A stretch of DNA of 64,000 nt, taken from positions 69,958,173 to 70,022,172 of the forward strand of contig CM037781.1 in the NCBI GenBank assembly GCA_021229015.1, given 5' to 3'. The first letter of the stretch is position 1; the number at the start of each line of letters is the position of its first letter. The position numbers and the translations under genes are program-made. Positions 56,388-64,000 of this stretch are shown in pieces. The notes beneath the pieces were generated by a model. That model made no database searches, was not told where the DNA came from, and was given only the letters and a program-made list of their open reading frames with translations. Source of the DNA: Solen grandis (lineage: Eukaryota; Mollusca; Bivalvia; Adapedonta; Solenidae).

Positions 56388-56637
56388 AGTCCCCTACTGG
56401 TGTTTACACCGAAGGGGATTATAGGTTTGCCCTCTGTCTGTCTGTACGTCCATATGTACATCTAGAAATCTGGATCCCGCGATAACTTAAGAACTGTTTA
56501 AGATAATATATTGAAAATGGGTATATAAATAGATGGCAGTATGGAGATTCTGCACGTCACTTTGTTTTTTTTTTGTCAGACCAAAATTCTGGTTGCTATG
56601 GTAGCAGAAAAATTATGAACCTCACCGGTAGGGGACT
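56388..56637 (+). mobile_element. 250-bp MITE-like element with 15-bp TIRs
   Basis: AGTCCCCTACTGGTG at the left end (56388-56402) and CACCGGTAGGGGACT at the right end (56623-56637) are inverted with one mismatch. Just inside the left TIR, CACCGAAGGGGATTATAGG contains the same GAA-loop/TATAG signature as the 5' ends at 49694 and 53606, and a short GTC/CTGTCTGTCTG tract follows. It may be a tandem element reduced to a single unit. No TSD is evident. The ORF at 56596-56811 is unrelated chance. Confidence 0.75.
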
Positions 56638-56837
56638 CATGTGATGTATGTAATACCAGTTACTTCTTAATTTAGAATGCACTGTGGTGGATGGAACTAC
56701 TGGCTGTTGTTTGTGTTTGTTATTTTCTCTCCAAATATTCAATTGTTTTTGTGTGTTCATGAAGGGATATATATTGAAATTTTTGTGAATCCTTAATGTG
56801 ACTATAGTCATACTTATGCTGTTTCAAACCCTCTAAT

Positions 56838-57252
56838 AGTATACAGAGGCCAGGGCCTTTAGTAACTCATTTAGTGTACAGAGCCCAGGGCCTTTAGTAA
56901 CTCATTTAGTGTACAGAGCCCAGGGCCATTAGTAACTCATTAAGTGTACAGAGCCCAGGGCCTTTAGTAACTCATTTAGTGTACAGAGCCCAGGGCCTTT
57001 AGTAACTCATTTAGTGTACAGAGCCCAGGGCCTTTAGTAACTCATTTAGTGTACAGAGCCCAGGGCTTTAGTAACTCATTTAGTGTACAGGGCCTTTAGT
57101 AACTCATTTAGTGTACAGAGGCCAGGGCCTTTAGTAACTCATTTAGTGTACAGAGCCCAGGGCCTTTAGTAACTCATTTAGTGTACAGAGCCCAGGGCCT
57201 TTAGTAACTCATTTAGTGTACAGAGCCCAGGGCCTTTAGTAACTCATTTACA
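56838..57252 (+). repeat. 35-bp minisatellite, ~12 units
   Basis: CAGAGCCCAGGGCCTTTAGT then AACTCATTTAGTGTA, repeated with very few differences; one or two units are shortened around 57060-57100. High unit identity suggests recent expansion. Confidence 0.97.
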
Positions 57253-57525
57253 GCATATGTAAACCTTGGCCTGAGCATAATTTTTGAGATGATGTGATTT
57301 TGAAATAGAATGATAACATTTATACAAGTAATGAAATTTTACTCATCCAAAGATTGGTAGTTAAAATGCTTTTCTTATTTTGTTGTATGTTGTTTTTAGT
57401 GCAACAGTATTGATTTTTCAATCAATAGGCCTACTAGTGATAAGTATTTGTGAAACTTTCTGAAAAATACTCTGTAATGTTATTAATACTACTGCAATAG
57501 TTCTTATATGAAGTGATCTTTATAC
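57253..57525. other. Intergenic spacer
   Basis: Nothing recognised. Confidence 0.4.
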
Positions 57526-57665
57526 TGGGGTGGTATTTATATGGGATGGTATTTATATGGGGTGGTATTTATTTGGGGTGGTATTTATATGGGATGGTAT
57601 TTATTTGGGGTAGTATTTATATGGGATGGTATTTATATGGGATGGTATTTATATTGGGTGGTCCT
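57526..57665 (+). repeat. 16-bp minisatellite
   Basis: About eight units of GGTATTTATATGGGAT with T/A and A/G variants, decaying to the right (to about 57735). Confidence 0.92.
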
Positions 57666-57735
57666 TATAGGAGATAATATTTATGTTAGCTGGTCCTTGT
57701 ATGAAGTGATATGTATTTGAGGTGGTCTTTCTATG

Positions 57736-58453
57736 GGGTGTTTTTCAAGGTCACCATAATTGCAGTATATTGGTGACAGACTGACGAGTCTCCGTTTTTA
57801 TGTATTAATTGCAGTATATTCCTAGTTCTGGCTTTCCATGAAACTAAAATCAGTTTCCTCAGTTTTCTTAATCTGGCTATAATCTGAGGATTTCATATTT
57901 TCTCTTCTCATTTATCCAAACTTCCAAGTATATGTCACCTTTCTATATATTACCTGTATATACCACCCCTGTTTATATCATTGCAATATATCACAAATCT
58001 GTCATTTACTCTTACCAGTTGTTTATTCCACTCTGTGCAAATCTTCAGCTTGATGAGGGGGTAAAAAACTTCAATTTGGAGATACATGAAGGTGAACCTC
58101 CTCAGGTCAGGTAATGATATTATATGTGTTTTAAAATTGTTAACAGATAAAAATCTGAAGTACTTGTGGCCTACAGGTGAAGTAGGTATAAACAATGGGT
58201 TTAAAAATTCAGTTTTGGAGTGTTGCCCATCTGATAAAAACAAAAGATGTACATAACTGTGTCAGTATAGAAAAAACGTATTCCCCTTTTTGAAAACACC
58301 CCCCATATGATAGCATAAAAGCAAGGGGTTTTCTACCTATTTTGGGAAAAATTATTGATACTTTTCACCAAGTTCTGAATTTTATAGAAGCAGAAAAGCA
58401 ACTTAGTATGTAACATATTTAAAAAGAAGCATTTTCTTTCATAGACACAATTA
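57736..58453. other. Intergenic / possible PEAK-like gene upstream region
   Basis: A 60-codon ORF at 57932-58114 and an opposed 97-codon ORF overlap. Neither has a recognised domain, although GGTCAG|GTAATG at about 58108 is donor-like. No support for an exon beyond that. Confidence 0.35.
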
Positions 58454-58696
58454 GGGGGCCGCTGTGGCCAAGCGGTTACAGTCGTGGACTACAAATCTCT
58501 CAGCCCCTCACCGCTGTGGGTTTGAATCCCGGTAGGGACTTCAGATTTTTCATGTGAGGAAGCCTTCCAGCTGGCTTGCAGTAGGTCGGTGGTTCTACCC
58601 GGGTACCTCTGTGTACTCGGGGAATGCCTCCACCTGTAATTAGCTGGACGTCGCTATATGATTGAAATGGTACACTCCAATACAACAACAACAACA
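58454..58696 (+). mobile_element. tRNA-Ser-derived SINE with perfect 15-bp TSD
   Basis: Head GCTGTGGCCAAGCGGTTACA and GGGTTTGAATCCCGG, body GAGGAAGCCTTCCAGCTGG and GGTAGGTCGGTGGTTCTACC, tail (CAA)n. TCATAGACACAATTA is repeated exactly at 58439-58453 and 58697-58711. The same family as 22984-23236, young by its intact TSD. The minus 75-codon ORF (58500-58727) reads through it. Confidence 0.93.
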
Positions 58697-58974
58697 TCAT
58701 AGACACAATTAAATAACAAACAAACAAAACTTATTTGAAAACAAAAATAAATAAATAAAAATAAATAAATAAATGAATAAAAAAATAAAATTAAAAAAAT
58801 GGCAATTGGGAAAAATATTACTTATATTTCCAGTTGGGAATGGGGCAGATATTCAACCCCTACAAATTGTTAAAATAAGGATATAATTCTCATGGATGAT
58901 CTTAATTTAGATTTCCATGACAACAAAACAACTTGTAGTACATTGAACAGTATGTTACGTAATTTACCCTTTAG

Positions 58975-59165
58975 CTCATGAATATTCATGATTTTTTTAT
59001 ATGATGAATATTAAGTAAAGAAATAGTAAAGAAGATAATGGATTTGTCATGCAGATTGTGAGGAATTTGATCTGCAATACTGTGTGAGCAAATAGAGGAG
59101 GCCAGGTCCTCTGCCAGGTCTCCACTGTTAGCTGTGTCAAAATATGTCTCTATGAAGTAAAAGGT
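58975..59165 (+). repeat. Dispersed repeat (ATGAATATTCATG family)
   Basis: CTCATGAATATTCATGATTT, then GTGAGGAATTTGATCTGCAA, TACTGTGTGAGCAAATAGAG and GGCCAGGTCCTCTGCCAGG match the order of 61090-61400. It lies just upstream of the first PEAK-like exon. Confidence 0.6.
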
Positions 59166-59225
59166 TTAGACTTTACATTTAGACTAGACATTTGCTCAAG
59201 AGACTGGATCATCTCCAAATGAATG

Positions 59226-59262
59226 AAATATTGTTGATGGGACGTTAAATCCAACGAACAAA
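59226..59262 (+). repeat. SINE second-family tail fragment
   Basis: AATATTGTTGATGGGACGTT followed by AAATCCAACGAACAAACAAA, the tail of the element at 28269-28583, in plus orientation. Confidence 0.6.
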
Positions 59263-59394
59263 CAAACATCCAAGAAACTGTTTATGAATTCTAAACAACA
59301 AAGCTTTTAATCTTAAAACGTAACCTTTGAACACTCTTATCTGTTCCAGATATCCAGCTAGATGGTTAGTGAGCAAGCAACCGGAGAAGAGGTA

Positions 59395-61039
59395 ATGTCG
59401 GCCTGCAGCGACTTTACCCAGAATGCCTGGAAGAAGGACCTCTGCGTCAACTGCCAGCGTCCAAAAGGAGAACACTCGGAAACATTGGGTAACAAATCTT
59501 CCACTGTGATTGCTGCAGATTCACCGAAACCAGCCAAGCGGAATTCGTTGATGACAAAATCATGGACGTCAGCGAAAGATGAGGATTTGACGGAGGAAGA
59601 TAAATGGAGTTCCATGTGTTTACCCGATCCGGATCAAACAAATAATAAGATTCCAGAAAACCGGAATAAAATTACAAGAGCAGAACCATGTTATGAAGAT
59701 ATCGACGGAGAAACTTTGAAGGTCGGACAAGAATCAAGTAAAAGTGGTGAAAGTAAGTCAAACGGGAACAATAATAGTGCTGCAGAGAAACGTTCAAGTG
59801 CGGTTATTTCGGATAAAATGGGATTACGTGATTCCAAGTCTAGATCACGGTCATCATCAAGAGACAAATCACCAGCCCCGGCTTTAAAACCAAAACCTGC
59901 AGAAAAACGTGTGTCGATAAGTGATAAAACTAAAGTCAGTGAAAGTGATACAAAAACATCTAGACCTCCTGAAAGTCAAAGAAATGATTCAAGTAAATTA
60001 AGCCCTAGGAGTCGGAAAAAATTAAAGAAAGGTCATAGGTCAATAAGTTTCCAGGAGAATGACCCTGTTGTCATAGGTGATGATGGAGGAATTGATAATC
60101 TGTATTCTGATAATGAAGATGATGTTTTAAAACCTGATGCAAATGAAGAAACAGAAATTTTGAAATTCACAGAGGATGAAAAGGAATGGGCCCTTCAAGC
60201 TTTAAAGAACACAATTTGGAATACTGAACATGTCAGTGTAGAGGAGGAATCGGATAAGAAAAATGCACAAAGCAAAACTTATGAAGATGCACAGATGGAA
60301 TCGCTATGGAAACCAGATAGATTTGCCAATGTAAGAGATTGTGATCCTGCTCCGGAAAGTCAGAATTTCGGAACATTTCCATTGCGGACAAAATCTGAAA
60401 AATCTGCCATTGATAACATGTTTTCTGCAAACAGATTGTCAACTTTAAGTGAATCTGTTGAAAATACTGCTGAAGGTTCAGATGTTGAAAACAAATATGA
60501 CTCTGTGATGAAATTCCTCAGTGCCGGAAACGTTGACTTCTCGTTGAGTCCAAAACATAAAAGTGCGACAAAAAATGTTGACGCAGATGACGGAGATGAT
60601 CAGAATTATGATGACCCATGGGAAGACAAGTTCGCGTTTGATGCGGACTCCGAAATGAATCTTCTGGATGAGATCCGAGGAGAGATTGACCTTGACTCGA
60701 GTGCAGCCGGACTGGAGCTGGTGGACTTGCTGAACAATGTGTTGGCAAAATACAGCACGCCAAGTGAATGTGGAGAATCCGTGAAAAATTTGGATTTATT
60801 TGAGGACGATAAAATTGGGGAGACAAAAGATGGCAAGACAGAAAAGACGGCAGAATTAGAAGCAAAAATGGTAACTTTAGCAGCCAGTTTGCGAAAGCAG
60901 CGTGCGAAAGGTCGCGCACCTCGTCCTCCTAGCTGTCCACCCGAGCCCCCACAGGATGGAGCGACAAAGTCGCCCGCTAAACAGATGGAGCTGCGGGCAG
61001 CACAGAGTAGAGAGCCCACATTTAAAATGGTGCCAATAG
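59395..61039 (+). CDS. PEAK1/PRAG1-like pseudokinase-family protein, first coding exon
   Basis: The exon starts after an acceptor (CTGTTCCAG, AG at 59348-59349). ATG is possible at 59362 (after an in-frame TAG) or 59395. The latter is preferred because it begins MSAC, as PEAK1 and PRAG1 do. This gives 548 codons plus one base, ending at donor G|GTGGGT (GT at 61040). Residues 1-27 hold the family's N-terminal motif (MSACSDF, W12, C17-x2-C20-x6-H27). Then comes a long disordered region rich in Ser, Lys and acids, with SRSRSSSRDKSPAP, a basic SPRSRKKLKKGHR, possible SH2-type tyrosine motifs (CYEDI at residue ~100, NLYSD, QNYDDPW), a helix before the end and a proline-rich RAPRPPSCPPEPP likely to bind SH3 domains. 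PEAK proteins are catalytically inactive kinases that scaffold Src, Grb2, Shc and Crk signalling at focal adhesions; the kinase fold is C-terminal and lies outside this window. The continued ORF to 61113 reads intron. Confidence 0.82.
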
Positions 61040-61095
61040 GTGGGTCGTCATGTTGGGGTTATTATCATAAATTATCTGAATTAAACTATTACCTC

Positions 61096-61225
61096 ATGAA
61101 TATTCATGTATAAATTAATGACTTTATGAATATTCATGTATAAATTAATGACTATGAATATTCATGTATAAATTAATGACTTTATGAATATTCATGTATA
61201 AATTGATGACTTTATGAATATTCAT
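61096..61225. repeat. Five tandem units with perfect ATGAATATTCAT palindromes
   Basis: The 12-bp palindrome falls at 61096, 61126, 61154, 61184 and 61214, each followed by GTATAAATTAATGACTTT. The unit is 30 bp (one is 28). Confidence 0.97.
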
Positions 61226-61229
61226 GTAT

Positions 61230-61400
61230 AAACTTAAAATGATATATAGAACAGTGGATTTTTCTTCGTAGAATTTGAACTACAATATTGTATGAGAAAA
61301 CTGAGGACAGAGCAGACCCTGATCAGACAGTGTCCTCTCAGAAGCTGTCTGGTTAGGATCTGCTTTGTTTGCCTGAGCATCAAAATAAGTCTTGAGGTAA
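61230..61400 (+). repeat. Dispersed repeat, intronic copy
   Basis: GAATTTGAACTACAATATTG, TATGAGAAAACTGAGGACAG, GACCCTGATCAGACAGTGTC, then GGATCTGCTTTGTTTG. The same family lies at 58975-59165 (plus) and 52835-52990 (minus). The palindrome array forms its left border. Confidence 0.65.
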
Positions 61401-62849
61401 AGGTTTAAATAAGTTTAAAAGTTAAATTATTCAATTATTTTATGGATACTCAATAAATATTGAAAGTAAGGGGTAATGGCCTACCTACTGAAGATGCCCA
61501 TATCTAATTCCAGGGTTTCCATGGTGCCCATTTCAACTCCTTAGATTTTCTCAATGACCCCCAAATTTATTTATTTTTTACTTTTTTTCTGGGGGCACAT
61601 TCACATACTGCACCTGAGTTTTGGGGGTACAAAACAAATTTTGGGGGTACATATTATAACATGTGTTTATTTTTTCTAATAAACCAGTGTTTCCATTCAC
61701 TTAAAAATCCTGGGGTAAATTTACACCCTGGTTGAAAAAATTGGGGGTATACAAGATACAATAAAGGACAACTTAAAAAACTTGGATGCACATACTTTTC
61801 GCACAATATGCAAAACATTTTTGCAGATTCATCATTAAACCTGATTCTTGAAAATTCAGATATCCAGCTAATTTGAAACCTTTTCGGCTTTGTTAATGTA
61901 AGTTTCTTTTTGGAAAGTTGTTCATTATCTTAATTATTACCGGTACCCGAAGATGCAATTTCAGTAGGCTTTTGTTTTACAGCATAAGATGTGCCGAGCC
62001 AATCTGTCAATTTCCTCTGCGACATCTTTTCAGACGATGCTCGTTTATTTACAAGTGATAGACTGTGCTACGTTATCAAAAAATCCCTCAGAATAACTGT
62101 TGAGAATTATTGCAACTGGTCTATTGCATGTAAGCATTCTTATAATATATATTCATAATTGCACTGGACCAAATGGCTCAATCATCCGCAGGAGATTTTC
62201 CTTATGTTAATTACAGAGGTGACGTCAGCTTTTCATAGACATTGGTTTCGTATTATCTAGGAAGTGTTCAGAAGTTGTCTTTATTGCTTCAAACTTGTCC
62301 AAACTAAATGTTAACTTGTCGGTTTTCGGTGGGTTGTTTTTTTTTTCTGTGCCATAATCTTTGTGTGAATTCACGTACGAGGTAAAATTTCCATACGTGA
62401 TCTTTATGAATCAAACATGAATCACGTACATTTGTGCGTGAATGGAATCTCTATCTCATTATCTATATATGATGGGTTCATTTGAAAAGTGAAAACCCTC
62501 ATTTTATATATTCATAAAAAGACTTTTCTTCTCCAAATATTTTTAAAATATGCTTTGCAGGCATGACATTTCCGAGTTTAAGTTTAAAAAGACAAACATG
62601 TTTTCATGAATATCCATAAAAATAATGGGAGTAATTTAGCATTTTGTCATTTTATAGTTGGGGCCTAGGAATCACTTTTTTCACGTCACATCATGCTCAA
62701 ACTCACATTACATGAAATTTGGAATCTGTTGATGATAAGACAGACTCAGCAAACAAGTGCTAATAACTGTGTCAAGGATATTGTAAGAATTATAGCCCCT
62801 TTTATCTGTGTCAGAGCTGTGGTAGTTATCACCTTCTAGTTATAGTTTC
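61401..62849. other. Intronic sequence, nothing firm
   Basis: A GGGTTTCCATGGTGCCCATT segment and TTTTGGGGGTAC words (61515-61750) suggest an old repeat. No ORF or RNA feature supported. Confidence 0.35.
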
Positions 62850-62915
62850 ATTTCATCATCGAATACCCCCGGCTGACTTATTCCGTTTCACTACCTGACA
62901 TCATGCCGTGGGGAA
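62850..62915 (+). repeat. SINE-like fragment shared with 35760-35835
   Basis: CATCGAATACCCCCGGCTGA... TTCCGTTTCACTACCTGACA closely matches CGGATACCCCCGGCTGG... TTCCGTTTCACTACATGACA at 35790-35835. Confidence 0.6.
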
Positions 62916-63243
62916 ATAGACAAGCAAACTGCCGTAATACAGTAGTTATTGATCAAATTATTGACCAATGAAAACACAACACTCAGCGTGGAGGCTTGAA
63001 AGTCATGTAAACAATAAAATAAATGACTGCTTCCGGCAGCTGTATACAACTGCCTTTATGATTGGTTTTAAGAATGTGATACGACCAATGAAATGGCGTA
63101 ATTTGACACACCCTAAAATGACCAAATTTAGACGTAATATCCATGGCCTATAGAATGACGATCTAGCGACTGGCCGTGGGTATTTGGCGATGGTTCTGTT
63201 TATTTTAGACCGTATCATGATATGTATTTCTCTTGCTGTCTAG

Positions 63244-64000
63244 GGAAGCCAATTGGAAGCGGGATGTCACAGTCAACACCTTCGCCGGTTATCCAAAACC
63301 CGCTGACAGACCATCAGCCTGTAGCTATGATCCAGAAATCCGAAACTCTTCCGGCTGCTGTATCGGACAGCTCAGAAAACCTTAAGAGTAAGAACGAGAA
63401 ACAGAAGAAAAGTGGTGGATTCGGATCATTTTTCAGCCGATTTTTGCGACGGGGGAGAGATTCAGAAACTGATCTAACCACCAGTTCTGAAACGTTAGTG
63501 TCGAATGGTGGATCAATTTCAGAGGCAGGAAATGAAGAGAACCAGTCTGATAAAGGAAGTTGCTCAAGTGGAGAGTTGAAAAAGAGCGATCATCAAGTGA
63601 AACCAGAGAAAAGAGGCTCAAAATCTTCACCACAGTTGAAGATGAAAGTGTTGCCGGTACGGCCCGTCTCTCCTAAGCCTACAGATAAACCTTCAGTGAA
63701 GGAAGTCTCCAAAGATGTAGAGAAGGAAGCAAAGGGAAGTAACTCACCAGTAACAGAGAAACAGACAAAGGCAACAGTGGTATCAGAAAGCAGCTCCCCA
63801 AGTCCACCTGGTGGGAAAGGCAAGGATAGTGGAGGCACTCCCAAAGTCCAGCTGTCGCCCACTAAGTCGTTGGACAAAGAACAGCTTGCAGCAAGCCCAA
63901 AAACCAAAGAAGCCCCTCCGCTTCCTCTACACCCACCTCGAGAGCCTTCAGATCCTGCCCTTGTGCCACCCAAACCTCGAGCCCGTGGGAACTCAGACAG
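63244..64000 (+). CDS. PEAK1/PRAG1-like protein, second coding exon (runs off window)
   Basis: Open without a stop from acceptor 63243 to the window edge, about 252 codons in the frame set by the phase-1 junction (ATA GGG AAG...). The protein continues as low-complexity scaffold: a short hydrophobic/basic patch (GGFGSFFSRFLRRGRD), many Ser-Pro sites (RPVSPKP, SSSPSPP, QLSPTKS, AASPKTK) and a C-terminal proline-rich segment (PPLPLHPPREP then PPKPRARGNSD) with several PxxP motifs. This is the region where vertebrate PEAK proteins dock SH3 partners. No kinase motifs appear yet. The minus-strand 126-codon ORF at 63593-63973 is its shadow. Confidence 0.82.

Larger units (their letters stand above)
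61040..63243 (+). other. Phase-1 intron of the PEAK-like gene
   Basis: Donor GTGGGT at 61040 and acceptor TGTCTAG ending 63243 join ATA-G to GG-AAG in frame. The 2.2-kb intron holds the palindrome array (61096-61225), a dispersed repeat (to 61400), a GGGGGTAC-rich patch at 61590-61750 and a SINE-like piece at 62850-62915. ORFs at 62968-63218 are chance. Confidence 0.75.

Noticed and set aside
56838..57252. CRISPR-like regular repeat
   Set aside because: Units abut with no unique spacers and the genome is eukaryotic; it is a plain minisatellite.
60518..61019. Minus-strand ORFs of 133 and 137 codons
   Set aside because: Antisense shadows of the PEAK-like exon.
63593..63973. Minus-strand 126-codon ORF
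   Set aside because: Antisense shadow of the second PEAK-like exon, which is open throughout and joined in phase.

Overview
This is eukaryotic, intron-bearing, AT-rich and very repeat-rich DNA. The best guess is a marine bivalve mollusc. The supporting signs are three tRNA-headed SINE families with mollusc-type bodies, many GTCCGTCC-tract tandem-repeat elements of the kind known from clams and oysters, a Ty3/Gypsy LTR element primed by tRNA-Leu, a B-box/NHL-like protein of the type expanded in bivalves, and a PEAK-family pseudokinase gene. The species cannot be named from the sequence.

Layout. Positions 1-10937 are five or six tandem-repeat blocks in a segment full of homopolymer stretches and small indels. 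It looks like unpolished assembly, and it ends at a 100-N gap (10938-11037). From 11440 to 15910 a nested repeat (2160-bp unit made of ~844-bp sub-repeats) is present twice head to tail and closed by a hairpin tail. From 16 to 30 kb the window is intergenic, with a (CT)n-rich array, a second copy of the element at position 1, SINEs, and hairpin-ended tandem elements. A TRIM-like gene (B-box, coiled coil, beta-propeller; no RING) lies at 31208-32719, with a probable 5' UTR exon at 30801-30874. From 34 to 44 kb there are SINE remnants and an internally deleted hAT transposon (36714-38347). A GT-rich region at 45-48 kb holds one exon-like stretch matching the N-terminal lobe of tRNA 2'-phosphotransferase (Tpt1/TRPT1). 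At 48170 an LTR, a primer-binding site and the start of gag are cut by a second 100-N gap, followed by a 26-bp minisatellite that is itself split by a 1.45-kb hairpin-ended element. From 52 to 59 kb there are further minisatellites, a MITE and a SINE. The last 4.6 kb hold two coding exons of a PEAK1/PRAG1-like gene that runs off the right edge.

Only three loci look like host protein-coding sequence: the TRIM-like gene, the Tpt1-like exon and the PEAK-like gene. Nothing indicates that they work together. The strongest general pattern is a family of non-autonomous elements sharing one grammar: a 5' hairpin, often with a GAA loop and followed by TATAG; a GTCCGTCC tract; several ~140-168-bp tandem units; a 3' hairpin; and a terminal CTCTTGT-like tail. 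This matches the published description of pearl/HINE (Helentron-associated) elements, and one copy here has a readable empty site with no target duplication.
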